A DNA stretch of 64,000 nt, taken from positions 1 to 64,000 of the forward strand of contig NZ_JXYE01000007.1 of the NCBI RefSeq assembly GCF_000967725.1, read 5' to 3'. Source of the DNA: Loktanella sp. S4079 (GTDB lineage Bacteria; Pseudomonadota; Alphaproteobacteria; Rhodobacterales; Rhodobacteraceae). Below are positions 17,186 through 26,156 of this stretch, one piece after another; position 1 is the stretch's first letter; every line of letters starts with the position of its first letter. The position numbers were made by a program, and so were the translations under genes. Under the pieces are notes generated by a model. That model had not been told where the DNA came from and did not search any database. It saw only the letters and a list, made by a program, of their open reading frames with translations.

Positions 17186-18078
17186 AGGTGAAACTCCATC
17201 CCGTCTTGGGCAATCGTCCAACCCGCGTCTTCGGCTATCGCGCGTTCGCCAGAGGACGGACGTAAAACTGGGTTTGTATTGTTCATGTGCACATAGACTT
17301 TCTTGCCGATTTCAATGTCCGCGAATGCAGCGATTGAGCCGTCATCACCTGACATCGACATATGCCCCATCCGGTTACCCGTCTTTTGGCTCAGCCCTGC
17401 GGCGACCATTTCGTCATCGCGCCATAGCGTGCCATCAAACATTACCATGTCTGCGCCATCCAACCGATCGCGTAGATCAGGCGTCAGCCCCGAACAGCCC
17501 GGAATATAAAAGGCATTCTTCTCGGCGGTCTTTAAGTAAACGCCGACGGTCTGCTCACCGACAAGGTCTGTCTGTACGACATCCTGTTCGAGATAGAGCG
17601 GGACTTTGCCGGGTACAGGAAATAGGGTCGCCCAAAGCCCCGGCACCAACTCAAACGGATTTTCCAAAGCGATAATCTGGCGGTCCACGATCTCTGGCTT
17701 TAGGGCACCAAAGATCGGGTTATCTTGGATCGCCTGATGAATGTCACGTGTTGCAAACAGGGTGAATGGCTGTTGCTCGCGCAGGGTCAGCAGGCCAGCG
17801 ACATGATCTATGTCGCCGTTTGTCAACACTACCGATTTTAGCGGGCTCACGCGCAAGTCCGTGGGATGAAGAACCGAAGTGCGCGCCATTTGCTGGCGTA
17901 TATCTGGTGAAGCGTTTAGCAGCGCCCAGTCATCGCCGTTCGCACTCACCGCGACCGAAGACTGGGTTTGCTCAGGTATGGCACCACTACGCGCAAGATT
18001 GCAGTTTTCGCAGCCGCAATTCCATTGGGGCAATCCGCCACCGGCAGCCGCCCCAAGGATGCTTGCGCGAAACGTCAT
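17182..18078 (-). CDS. pqqB: PQQ biosynthesis protein PqqB
   Basis: PqqB is a metallo-beta-lactamase-fold protein reported to act as an oxygenase or hydroxylase on the crosslinked Glu-Tyr intermediate before PqqC. The 298-residue product begins ILGAAAGGGLPQWNCGCENC, the family's Cys-rich zinc-site region, and has the degenerate motif TNGDIDHVAGL and MSMSGDDGS. It starts 23 bases after the pqqA stop and overlaps pqqC by ATGA. Confidence 0.97.
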   Translation of the reverse strand: MTFRASILGAAAGGGLPQWNCGCENCNLARSGAIPEQTQSSVAVSANGDDWALLNASPDIRQQMARTSVLHPTDLRVSPLKSVVLTNGDIDHVAGLLTLREQQPFTLFATRDIHQAIQDNPIFGALKPEIVDRQIIALENPFELVPGLWATLFPVPGKVPLYLEQDVVQTDLVGEQTVGVYLKTAEKNAFYIPGCSGLTPDLRDRLDGADMVMFDGTLWRDDEMVAAGLSQKTGNRMGHMSMSGDDGSIAAFADIEIGKKVYVHMNNTNPVLRPSSGERAIAEDAGWTIAQDGMEFHL

Positions 18079-18101
18079 ATGAGTGCTCTGCGCAGTCGGG
18101 T

Positions 18102-18203
18102 CTAGAACAGATCGTCGTTGTTACGATCGTCGTTTTCTGGTCCGTACATGTTAATTTCCATGCCGCACTCGATTTCGCGGATAACTGGTTTTGTCCAAGC
18201 CAT
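18102..18203 (-). CDS. pqqA: PQQ precursor peptide PqqA
   Basis: This 33-codon gene encodes the peptide whose Glu and Tyr become PQQ. Translation from ATG 18203 gives MAWTKPVIREIECGMEIN followed by Met-Tyr and an acidic, Asn/Asp-rich tail. The substrate residues are Glu16 and Tyr20 in the E-x-x-x-Y spacing. A GAGGAGGACATAGAA ribosome binding site stands directly upstream. The strong site suits the high peptide demand of PQQ synthesis. It is the first gene of pqqABCDE and is too short for many gene finders. Confidence 0.96.
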   Translation of the reverse strand: MAWTKPVIREIECGMEINMYGPENDDRNNDDLF

Positions 18204-18292
18204 TTCTATGTCCTCCTCTTGGTCATTTAAATCTGCGCCTGAGGTGCCTTTGGGTCAAAGCTTATGTTCTAAGAAAAAATAAGAGATGACCG
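18204..18292 (-). promoter_or_regulatory. Promoter region of the pqq operon
   Basis: This gap lies between the OmpR-type regulator stop and pqqA and must carry the pqq promoter unless transcription reads through from the regulator. The part nearest 18260-18290 is AT-rich. No clear palindrome is seen. Confidence 0.4.
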
Positions 18293-18955
18293 TCAGGTGA
18301 CCTGTTGCAGAACAAAGCCGCGATTTCTTATGGTATTGATATTAAAGTTAAAATCATCCATTGGCGCGAGCTTCTTGCGCAAATATCCGATGTAAACATC
18401 CACGACATTCTCGGATGAAGTGCCTTCGCCTGCCCAAAGCGTGTCAAAGATTTCGCCCCGCGAAATGATGTGCCCAGCGCGTTCGTGCAACATCGATAAC
18501 AGATCAAATTCGCGCTCGGTCAAGACAGCTTCGCGCTGCCCGTTTCGTATCGTCCGCGATGCAGGGTCTAATGCACAAAAATGCGATTGGGCACGCACCA
18601 ACTGCACCTCAAGCCGCGCGACCAATTCGTCAAAGGCAAATGGTTTTACGACGTAATCGTCTGCGCCCGCCTCTAGACCAGACATCCGGTCAGCAACCTC
18701 GGTCAGGGCAGATAACATCAATATTGGTTTGCTATGACCTGCATTGCGTAGCTGTCGCACCAAATCCAATCCACTGTCAGTACCAATCATCACATCAATA
18801 ATTGCGGCGCTGATCTGCCGGTCTACAAACATCTGCGCACCAACCGCTGCGGTACTGGCACCAACCGCATCGTAGCCGTGCATTTTCAGCCCGCGCAAAA
18901 GCGCGTCGGTAATTTCCGGGTCATCATCAACAATCAGGATCTTAGGCTCATTCAT
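18293..18955 (-). CDS. OmpR-family response regulator (MoxX/MxaB-like)
   Basis: The 220-residue protein has a receiver domain with acidic residues at 10-12, phospho-acceptor Asp54 (AIIDVMIG) and Lys104 (VVKPF), then a winged-helix DNA-binding domain (LTEREFDLLSMLHERAG through VDVYIGYLRKKL and TIRNRGFVL). It follows a membrane histidine kinase gene by about 10 bases and precedes pqqA. Similar pairs (MoxYX, MxbDM) control methanol dehydrogenase and PQQ genes in methylotrophs, which makes the pqq operon a likely target; this is inference from position. Confidence 0.88.
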   Translation of the reverse strand: MNEPKILIVDDDPEITDALLRGLKMHGYDAVGASTAAVGAQMFVDRQISAAIIDVMIGTDSGLDLVRQLRNAGHSKPILMLSALTEVADRMSGLEAGADDYVVKPFAFDELVARLEVQLVRAQSHFCALDPASRTIRNGQREAVLTEREFDLLSMLHERAGHIISRGEIFDTLWAGEGTSSENVVDVYIGYLRKKLAPMDDFNFNINTIRNRGFVLQQVT

Positions 18956-18964
18956 GTGGTGATA

Positions 18965-20545
18965 TTATTCCTCTGCAATCGGCAAAGACACCGTGACAAT
19001 CGTACCGGGCTGGTCCCCGCATTTCAGGTGTTCGGGCACAGGACTGTCGATACGCAACTGTCCGCCTTGTTCGGTTACAACCCAATGGGCAAGCGAAAGC
19101 CCAATCCCGAACCCAGCCGCGCCGGACTTACCTTTGTCAGACTGAGCGAACCGCCTCGTCACGCGCGTTAATTCACCTACGGGAATCCCGGCGCCGTTAT
19201 CAATAATCCGGACCAGTGCTTGATCGTCGATGGCCAATATCCGTACCTCGACCACACGCCCGTCGCGTGCATGGCGAAGCGCGTTTTCGATCAAACCGGT
19301 GATAACCTGCCGCGTCCAGTTTTGATCACCGCGCACCGATATCGGGTCACCTTCATCCACCGCAAGCGTGACCCCGGCGTTGCGCGCAATGCTCATGACC
19401 TCATCCGCGGCGGATCGGCAGACGGCAGACAGATCAAACGTGCTCTGCTCAAGCCCCAGCGTTCCACCTTCTGAACGCGCAATCCGCAAAAGGTCATCAA
19501 TGCGCTGACTAAGTCGCCGGGCACGCCCGTGGATCACCCCAAAGGGCCCATCGACAGGTTCGCCGGATTTCATGGCCAGTTCTGCTTCGGTCAAAATAAC
19601 CGTCAGCGGGGTACGCAATTCATGGCTCACATCAGCAAAGAAACGACGCCGATCCTCGTCAGTTTTTGACAGGGCGTCATTGGCTTTGCGCAATGCTTCG
19701 GTGCGATCTGCTATGGTCTGGTTCAGCCGTGACCATTCGCTTTCGACCACCTTTTTGCGTGCACCTAGCGACGCGGCCATTGCGTTGGTCGCCTGAAACA
19801 ACTGTCCGATTTCGTCGTCTTGGTCCGTGGGCAAGGCAATTCGAAAATCTTCGTTCCCAATTGAGCGGGACGCGATCTGCAACCGATCCAACCGTGACAT
19901 CTGTGGTTGCACGAGCAAAAAATAGAACCCCGCAACCAAAAGCACTGCCAAAATGGCAACCCCAAGCGCCAAGCGGCTCAACCGCCCCTTTAGCGCATCA
20001 ACCCGCGCAATCGCGGCATCGCGCGCACGGCGGTTTTCGGTCATCGCAGCGTTTAGGAGTGGGTCAAATCCGATTGAAAACGCGTTAATCGCCCCTTGCA
20101 ACTGTGCGGGCGATGCCATCTTAGGATCTACAAACTGAGCAATGGTGCGTTCAAATAGTGCCTCCATCCGTGCGATCCCGATACTGCGCGTAGCGCGGCG
20201 TGATTGTTCGTTTAGATCGGCGCTATTGGCACCGCTCACATCTTGGCCGAGGTCCGCGCGCACGGCGGCAAAGATCTGGCGTATCCCTGCGCTCAGCCCG
20301 TCCAGACGCGCCTGACGCGTTTGGGCATCAACACCCGTTTGCGCCGCCTCAAAAAGGATAACAATCAACGACCCAACTTGGGTCGCGAGGTCAGACAGTC
20401 GTTGCATCCGTTTCTCAGCGGTCACCGCGATCTGCACCTGTTCGGACATCACAGAGGTCGCCCGGATGGTCAGCGCGCTGGACAATACTGCGATCAATCC
20501 GATGACCGCAGCCGCAATCGCAAATTTCGCCCTCAGACTACGCAC
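18965..20545 (-). CDS. Membrane sensor histidine kinase (MoxY-like)
   Basis: The 526-residue kinase starts with a GTG directly after the upstream stop. It has two transmembrane helices (about 8-27 and 190-212) around a helical periplasmic sensor region, HAMP (213-265), coiled coil, HisKA with His308 in FFADVSHELRTPLTVI, and HATPase (N box IENALRHA about 419-426, DNGAGIP about 449-455, FGIGLSLAH). The signal is unknown; a helical periplasmic domain often binds small ligands. It pairs with the OmpR-type regulator downstream. Confidence 0.9.
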   Translation of the reverse strand: MRSLRAKFAIAAAVIGLIAVLSSALTIRATSVMSEQVQIAVTAEKRMQRLSDLATQVGSLIVILFEAAQTGVDAQTRQARLDGLSAGIRQIFAAVRADLGQDVSGANSADLNEQSRRATRSIGIARMEALFERTIAQFVDPKMASPAQLQGAINAFSIGFDPLLNAAMTENRRARDAAIARVDALKGRLSRLALGVAILAVLLVAGFYFLLVQPQMSRLDRLQIASRSIGNEDFRIALPTDQDDEIGQLFQATNAMAASLGARKKVVESEWSRLNQTIADRTEALRKANDALSKTDEDRRRFFADVSHELRTPLTVILTEAELAMKSGEPVDGPFGVIHGRARRLSQRIDDLLRIARSEGGTLGLEQSTFDLSAVCRSAADEVMSIARNAGVTLAVDEGDPISVRGDQNWTRQVITGLIENALRHARDGRVVEVRILAIDDQALVRIIDNGAGIPVGELTRVTRRFAQSDKGKSGAAGFGIGLSLAHWVVTEQGGQLRIDSPVPEHLKCGDQPGTIVTVSLPIAEE

Positions 20546-21517
20546 CTAGTCGCCCACGTTTCGGATGAACGTGCCAAAGGCACGTGGACCGTCACCCACA
20601 GCAATCTCAGAAACGACCGTCAATTTATGTGTGTCGATCACGCTCAGGGTATTCGAAAACCAATTCGCCACAACAACCCGTGTTTCATCCGTGGTGGCGT
20701 CAATACCTTCGGGGTATTCACCGACCGAGATGGTGGCGATCACCTTTAGATCATCTACGTCGAAAACGCTCACTGTGTCTGCGTATTGGTTGGTGACAAA
20801 CCCGCGACCATTGGCAAAGGCGATTGCATAAGGGCGTTCCCCAACCGGGATGGTCGCAACCAATGCGCCCGCCTCTGGATCTATAACAGAAACGCTGTTC
20901 GACCCGACATTGGCTGTGAATATCCGACCCATTGGGCCAAAAGTAATACCAAACGGTCGCGCGCCGACCCCAATCCGATGCAACGCTTCGCCCGTGTGTG
21001 CGTCAAAGATAGATGCCTGATTGGCTTCTTTATCCGCGCTTGCAACGAACCTGCCATCAGCACTTACCGCGACACCGGCGGGCGCAGTACCGGTCGGCCA
21101 TTCAGCCTGCAGGTTCAGCCCCGCTGCACCCAAAACCCAAAGCCGCGAGTTAAACCAATCAGATACATAAAGCCGATCACCGTCAGGATGAACAGCGACA
21201 CCAATTGGCCCACCATCAAGCTGTATCGATTGCTGCAACGCGCCGGTCACGGGATCGAATTTGCGGATGGTCTTGCTGTCAGCACTGACTGTGACAACAT
21301 AATCGCCCATCGGATCCACGGCGACCCCAGCAGGTGCCCCCGGCACCGCGATGCTTTGCTGCTCTGAATTGTCCGCCAGATTAACAATACTCAGGGTGTG
21401 ACCATTTTGATTTGTCACAAAGGCAACATCCTCCGCGACGGCCTGCGCCGCAACGAAGGAAGTTAAAATCGAAACGACAAAACGCCGCTTAGCTACCAAA
21501 GCGGGCAACAAGCGCAT
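20546..21517 (-). CDS. Exported YVTN-type beta-propeller protein (PQQ-associated)
   Basis: From ATG 21517 the 323-residue product has a signal peptide (VVSILTSFVAAQAVAE) and seven-bladed propeller repeats, each carrying motifs such as FVTNQNGHTLSIVNLAD, YVSDWFNSRLWVLG and FVTNQYADTVSVFDVDD at about 42-residue spacing. The start overlaps the MxaD-like gene by 29 bases. YVTN propellers of this type are recurrent in PQQ alcohol oxidation clusters; a role in binding or electron transfer partners is not established. A second, different propeller is encoded at 23.4 kb. Confidence 0.88.
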   Translation of the reverse strand: MRLLPALVAKRRFVVSILTSFVAAQAVAEDVAFVTNQNGHTLSIVNLADNSEQQSIAVPGAPAGVAVDPMGDYVVTVSADSKTIRKFDPVTGALQQSIQLDGGPIGVAVHPDGDRLYVSDWFNSRLWVLGAAGLNLQAEWPTGTAPAGVAVSADGRFVASADKEANQASIFDAHTGEALHRIGVGARPFGITFGPMGRIFTANVGSNSVSVIDPEAGALVATIPVGERPYAIAFANGRGFVTNQYADTVSVFDVDDLKVIATISVGEYPEGIDATTDETRVVVANWFSNTLSVIDTHKLTVVSEIAVGDGPRAFGTFIRNVGD

Positions 21518-22022
21518 CCAAGCCAGCCTGATAAACGGCGGTAACCGCCGCAATTGCGGCTTCGTCGTTCAGTTCGGGCGGTGGATCATTGTTCGGGTAG
21601 CCACGGTAAAACGCACCGCGCCATTCGACCAGTGACCCACCACCCTCCGTCGCCGTAACCGTTATGTGAGAGGAATAATTTGTAACAGGTAACACGTCGA
21701 CGGATACCTCGGTGATCCGGTACGAATAGCTCATTTTTTCGGCGTCGTATTTGTACAGGATTTCATCAATTGTCGGACCACCCTCTTCGCCCAGCACCAA
21801 CAGGCGCGTTGCGTCAATTTCGTTGCCACCTGCCCCGGTGCTTGAATAAACAGCCGGATGCCAGCTCATATCTTGGAAATCGCCGACAACGCCCCAGACC
21901 TCGGACGGCGGGGCCGCGACCTCGGCGGTGAGCGTGATTTTCTGACGTGTCGGCCCATGCGCATGCGCGGCAATCGGCAAACAAGCGGCAATTAGAATAA
22001 GACTTCTTCGGTTAATTTTCAT
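21489..22022 (-). CDS. MxaD-like SRPBCC-fold exported protein
   Basis: The 177-residue protein has a signal peptide (RSLILIAACLPIAAHA) and a START/SRPBCC-type domain (residues 28-175; VAAPPSEVWGVVGDFQDMSWHP is the diagnostic opening). MxaD, of this fold, is a periplasmic protein reported to stimulate electron transfer between methanol dehydrogenase and cytochrome cL. Location within a PQQ cluster supports the name. Transcription starts in the divergent region at 22023-22225. Confidence 0.82.
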   Translation of the reverse strand: MKINRRSLILIAACLPIAAHAHGPTRQKITLTAEVAAPPSEVWGVVGDFQDMSWHPAVYSSTGAGGNEIDATRLLVLGEEGGPTIDEILYKYDAEKMSYSYRITEVSVDVLPVTNYSSHITVTATEGGGSLVEWRGAFYRGYPNNDPPPELNDEAAIAAVTAVYQAGLDALVARFGS

Positions 22023-22225
22023 CGGCTGGCTCTTGCGTAGGAAACGGTAAATGCCACCTGAAGCAGATCAGGCACCATAGCCCTACGACCGTAGCGGACC
22101 CCGACAGATGCTGACAATAAGCCTAAAGTATCGGTTTTTTTAGAAACTGAATCAGTGCAGCATCCGCAAAGGGACTGAAATAAACCGATTTTTCCGGAAT
22201 ATTTCTCAAGGGGGTACGCCAATAA
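22023..22225. promoter_or_regulatory. Divergent promoter region with a wide inverted repeat
   Basis: This AT-rich stretch separates the minus-strand mxaD-like/propeller genes from the plus-strand ABC genes. ATCGGTTT at 22130-22137 is repeated in inverse as AAACCGAT at 22182-22189, with further T-rich similarity around each. AAGGGGG at 22208-22214 lies near the plus-strand start. The two arms could be paired operator half-sites for a shared regulator. Confidence 0.5.
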
Positions 22226-23413
22226 ATGAAGGGTTTTGCACGGTTCGTCACGTCGATTGCTTGCCTGATTGGCACAGCAATCAGTGCGTATGCGCTTGAG
22301 ATCAACACCGCAGTACTGCGGGTGGATTACCCGTCATTACTGCCAATCTCGCGATTTGATCTGACGCCAGATGATATCGGCTTTGCAGGTGGCGTATTAG
22401 CTGACGAGGACAATCAGACCACCGGGAACTTCATGGGTATGACGTTTGCGACCCGCTATGTGGCCACGTCCCCAGAGGAATTGGACGAAACGCTACGCGG
22501 GCTACTGGGTGATGGCATTGATCTGCTCGTTGTGATGGCAAATGCACAGGACCTGCTGACAGTCGCAGATCAAGCGGGGCCCGATGTCTTGGTGCTCAAC
22601 GCGACCAGCCGTGACATGTCGGTACGCGATGATCAATGCCGCGCCAACTTACTTCATGTCGCGCCTAGTGAAATGATGCTTGCGGATGCGGTGATGCAAT
22701 TCGCGATTTGGAAGCAATGGAACGAGGTGTTCCTGATCCAAGGATCCAACCCTACGGATCAGGCATTGGGTGATGCCTATCGTCGGGCGGCGACAAAATT
22801 TGGAGCTGACATCGTCGAAGAGCGCGAATTCGAGGACACCGGCGGATCGCGTCGAACCGACACGGGCCATGTTCTTGTGCAGCGTCAAATCCCTGTCTTT
22901 ACCCAAGGTGCCGAGGATCACGACGTCATTATCGCGGCGGATAACTCTGACCTATTCGCGCTCTATTTGCCTTACCACCTGTGGACACCCCGGCCCGTCA
23001 TGGGGTCAGGCGGTCTGCGCCCAGTAACAATGCACGCCGCCCACGAGGCATGGGGGGCCACCCAATTTCAGCGCCGATTTGAAGAAAACTCAGGGCGTTA
23101 TGTCCAAGAGGCCGACTATGAAGTCTGGCTCGCACTGCGCGTGATCGGAGAGGCGGTCATTCGGATCAATCAGGCCGATCCGGCAGCGCTGCGCGAATAT
23201 ATTCTAAGCGATGCGTTTGAATTAGCCGCCTTTAAGGGCCGCAAGGTCAACTTTCGCCCGTGGAACGGCCAATTGCGCCAACCCGTCCTGCTCACCGATA
23301 GCAAGCTTACTGTCAGCGTCTCACCCCAAGACGGTTTCCTTCATCAGGTCTCGACGCTTGATACGCTTGGGCTTGATCAACCCGAGAGCGCCTGCACCGC
23401 CTTTACGCAATAG
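22226..23413 (+). CDS. PQQ-associated ABC transporter substrate-binding protein
   Basis: The 395-residue protein has a signal peptide (residues 1-23, ending ISAYA) and a periplasmic-binding-protein type I fold of the branched-chain amino acid receptor kind, with family features such as DVLVLNATSRDMSVRDDQCR and HVAPSEMMLADAVMQF. It belongs to the family found beside PQQ-dependent alcohol dehydrogenases with an ABC exporter-like pair. The ligand is unknown. It heads a plus-strand run with the beta-propeller protein 9 bases downstream. Confidence 0.88.
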   Translation: MKGFARFVTSIACLIGTAISAYALEINTAVLRVDYPSLLPISRFDLTPDDIGFAGGVLADEDNQTTGNFMGMTFATRYVATSPEELDETLRGLLGDGIDLLVVMANAQDLLTVADQAGPDVLVLNATSRDMSVRDDQCRANLLHVAPSEMMLADAVMQFAIWKQWNEVFLIQGSNPTDQALGDAYRRAATKFGADIVEEREFEDTGGSRRTDTGHVLVQRQIPVFTQGAEDHDVIIAADNSDLFALYLPYHLWTPRPVMGSGGLRPVTMHAAHEAWGATQFQRRFEENSGRYVQEADYEVWLALRVIGEAVIRINQADPAALREYILSDAFELAAFKGRKVNFRPWNGQLRQPVLLTDSKLTVSVSPQDGFLHQVSTLDTLGLDQPESACTAFTQ

Positions 23414-23422
23414 GATAGCACC

Positions 23423-24406
23423 ATGTTCAAATCGTCATTTGCCGCCGCAATCTGCTTTGCTTGCACAACGCTCGCCAGTCCAGCCCTTGCTAATAAGGTG
23501 TTTGTCAGCAACGAACGCGGAAATACCATTACGGTGATCGACAGCGATACATGGGAGGTCATCGAAGAGTTCCCCGGCGGTAATCGCCCGCGTGGCATCG
23601 GGATCAGCCCTGACGGCAAGTTCCTGTATGTTTGTTCCTCAGATGACGACACAGTGCGTGTTTTTGACACTGAAACCTATGCGGAACTCTGGACCCTTCC
23701 CTCTGGGCCAGACCCAGAGCTGTTCACGATCCATCCCAGTGGGGATTATCTGTATATCGCGAACGAAGACGATAACCTCGTGACGGTCGTCGATACCCAA
23801 AGCCGCACGGTTGTGGCTGAAATCCCGGTTGGTGTGGAACCCGAAGGCATGGCGATCAGCCCTGATGCAGCCTTTGTGATTAACACGTCTGAAACCACCA
23901 ATATGGCGCATTTCATCGACACCGCAGACTATCAAATCAAACACAATATTCTGGTCGATCAGCGCCCTCGCTACGCAGTCTACACCGACGACGGGTCTAA
24001 ACTGTTTGTCAGCTCTGAAATTGGTGGCACCGTCAGTGTTATTGACCCGCTGGCGGCAAACGGACCAGAGCTGACTAGCAAGATCAGCTTTGAAGTGGCG
24101 GGCGTTCAGCCAGAGTGGCTTCAGCCTGTCGGCATGCGCGTGACCGCCGATAACAAATGGCTTTTCGTGGCGCTGGGCCCTGCCAATCGGGTCGCGGTGA
24201 TCGACGTCGAAACGCTTGAGGTTGTTGACTACATTCTTGTCGGCCAACGGGTCTGGCAGATGGATTTCACACCGGGCCAAGAGTTTCTAATCACGACCAA
24301 TGGCAATTCCAATGACGTCACAGTCATCGACGTGGATCGACAGCAAGCCATCAAATCCATTCAAGTCGGAGAGCAACCCTGGGGCGTTGCGGTCACACCT
24401 GACTAG
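23423..24406 (+). CDS. PQQ-dependent catabolism-associated beta-propeller protein
   Basis: This 327-residue exported protein (signal peptide ending PALA, residue 23) consists of YVTN-type propeller blades: VFVSNERGNTITVIDSD, YVCSSDDDTVRVFDTET, YIANEDDNLVTVVDTQ and others at about 42-residue spacing. It matches the propeller family that accompanies the PQQ ABC genes. The function is not known; a periplasmic ligand- or protein-binding role is plausible. It is in the same operon as the substrate-binding protein before it. Confidence 0.92.
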   Translation: MFKSSFAAAICFACTTLASPALANKVFVSNERGNTITVIDSDTWEVIEEFPGGNRPRGIGISPDGKFLYVCSSDDDTVRVFDTETYAELWTLPSGPDPELFTIHPSGDYLYIANEDDNLVTVVDTQSRTVVAEIPVGVEPEGMAISPDAAFVINTSETTNMAHFIDTADYQIKHNILVDQRPRYAVYTDDGSKLFVSSEIGGTVSVIDPLAANGPELTSKISFEVAGVQPEWLQPVGMRVTADNKWLFVALGPANRVAVIDVETLEVVDYILVGQRVWQMDFTPGQEFLITTNGNSNDVTVIDVDRQQAIKSIQVGEQPWGVAVTPD

Positions 24407-24429
24407 GCATCATCGGGGGAGGAATACAG

Positions 24430-25419
24430 ATGATAACGAACATATGCCGCAGGGCCTTTGTGGCGCTCGCACTGGCCACGGCAACTTGTGCGCCATTCGG
24501 GGCCGCAGCCCAAACCGATCTGCCGACAATCCGCGCTGCTGTCTTGAAAATCGGTACGGTGAATTGGGAACTCGACACCATTACGCATAACGGATTTGAC
24601 CGAGACAATGGGTTCATTCTGGATGTGCAACCCTATGCCGATAACGGCGCCACGCGTGTCGCCCTCGAAGGGGGAGAGGCTGATCTGGCCGTCGCGGATT
24701 GGATTTGGGTCGCCCGACAGCGTGCAGCAGGCAAAGACTATGTCTTTATCCCCTATTCCAAAGCCGTTGGCGGGCTTGTCGTTCCTGCTGATAGCACCGC
24801 CGAAACGCTACAAGACCTTGCTGGCGGGCGTATCGGTATCGCGGGCGGTCCCGTTGACAAAAGCTGGCTAATCTTACGCGCCTATGCGCAACAAGAATAT
24901 GGCATGGACTTAGCGGCCGAGACCGAACAAGTCTTTGGCGCGCCACCGCTCATCTTCCAGAGTGCGCTGGGCGGAGAAACGGACGGAGCCATTAATTTCT
25001 GGCACTTCCTCGCAAAAATGAAGGCTGCGGGGATGCGCCAGATTATCTCAGTCGAAGACGCCTCTATCGCGCTTGGGCTCGACCCCGAAGTGCCTTTGTT
25101 GGGCTACGTCATGAAAGAAAGCTTTATCACTGAAAATCCCGGTATTGCTGCCGCTTTGTACGGTGCGTCGCGCGACGCCAAAGATTTGCTGGCCGCAGAT
25201 GATGCCGCATGGGATCGTATTCGCCCCATCATGAATGCACAAAGTGACGCGCAATTTGAAACGCTCCGCGCCGATTTCCGTGCGGGTATACCGCAACCGG
25301 GCGCCGTGAACATCGAAAGCGCAGATCGCATGCTACGCCTCATGGCAGCACTGGGCGGTGAACGGCTGGTTGGAGAGGCAACGTCATTGCCGGACGGCCT
25401 GTTTGTACCCATCGAGTGA
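24430..25419 (+). CDS. NitT/TauT-type ABC transporter substrate-binding protein
   Basis: The 329-residue protein has a signal peptide ending FGAAA and an NMT1/SsuA-like type II binding fold with the segments ALEGGEADLAVADWIWVARQ, GRIGIAGGPVDKSW and ESFITENPGIAAALYGAS. Its ligand cannot be read from the sequence; the family binds sulfonates, nitrate, pyrimidines and other small solutes. It is coupled to a permease (TGATG) and ATPase and sits inside the PQQ ABC gene set, which suggests a solute tied to alcohol oxidation. Confidence 0.88.
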   Translation: MITNICRRAFVALALATATCAPFGAAAQTDLPTIRAAVLKIGTVNWELDTITHNGFDRDNGFILDVQPYADNGATRVALEGGEADLAVADWIWVARQRAAGKDYVFIPYSKAVGGLVVPADSTAETLQDLAGGRIGIAGGPVDKSWLILRAYAQQEYGMDLAAETEQVFGAPPLIFQSALGGETDGAINFWHFLAKMKAAGMRQIISVEDASIALGLDPEVPLLGYVMKESFITENPGIAAALYGASRDAKDLLAADDAAWDRIRPIMNAQSDAQFETLRADFRAGIPQPGAVNIESADRMLRLMAALGGERLVGEATSLPDGLFVPIE

Positions 25420-26156
25420 TGACAGTCCGGGCGATTTCGATTTTGGGATTATTGGGGTTTTGGTTCGCGGTCGCGGCCATTGCCGCAAACCCTACCGTCT
25501 TGCCAATGCCCCAAGACCTCATCGCGCCGATCAGCCAAGAAATCGCGACAGGTGAGCTGCCCTATCACCTTGGGATGACGTTGATCCGCGTAGTTTGGGC
25601 ATTTGCGCTTGCGATGGGGCTGGGCTGCATTCTGGGGCTTGTCATGGGGCTATTCCCGACGATTGATCGCTGGCTGGACCCTTGGCTTGTGGTCTTTTTG
25701 AACCTTCCTGCATTGGTCCTGATCGTGCTGTGTTATTTATGGATCGGGTTGAATGAAACGGCGGCCATCACGGCTGTGACGCTGAACAAAATCCCAAATG
25801 TCACTACGATCATTCGCGAAGGTGCCAGATCGCTTAACCCCGATCTATCAGCCATGGCCAAAGTATTCGGCATGCGAAAATCCGCAATACTGCGGCATAT
25901 CATTCTACCCCAGCTTGGTCCATTTGTGACAGGCGCTGCACGATCAGGCATCGCTGTGATTTGGAAGATCGTTCTCGTCGTTGAATTCTTGGGCAGATCA
26001 AATGGGATTGGGTTTCAGATCCACCTTTATTTTCAGCTATTCGATGTGGCTTTGGTTCTTGTCTATGCGCTTTCGTTTATCGCTGTGATGCTATTGGTTG
26101 AATGGGTCATCTTGCAGCCATGGGAACGCCGCGCCCGACGCTGGAGGCAAGCATGA
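25419..26156 (+). CDS. NitT/TauT-type ABC transporter permease
   Basis: The ATG at 25419 overlaps the upstream stop (TGATG). The 245-residue protein has about six transmembrane helices and the importer EAA loop (DLSAMAKVFGMRKSAILRHIILPQ, ending in ILP), which contacts the ATPase. It is the single permease of a SsuABC/TauABC-type importer and overlaps the ATPase gene by ATGA. Substrate unknown. Confidence 0.9.
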   Translation: MTVRAISILGLLGFWFAVAAIAANPTVLPMPQDLIAPISQEIATGELPYHLGMTLIRVVWAFALAMGLGCILGLVMGLFPTIDRWLDPWLVVFLNLPALVLIVLCYLWIGLNETAAITAVTLNKIPNVTTIIREGARSLNPDLSAMAKVFGMRKSAILRHIILPQLGPFVTGAARSGIAVIWKIVLVVEFLGRSNGIGFQIHLYFQLFDVALVLVYALSFIAVMLLVEWVILQPWERRARRWRQA

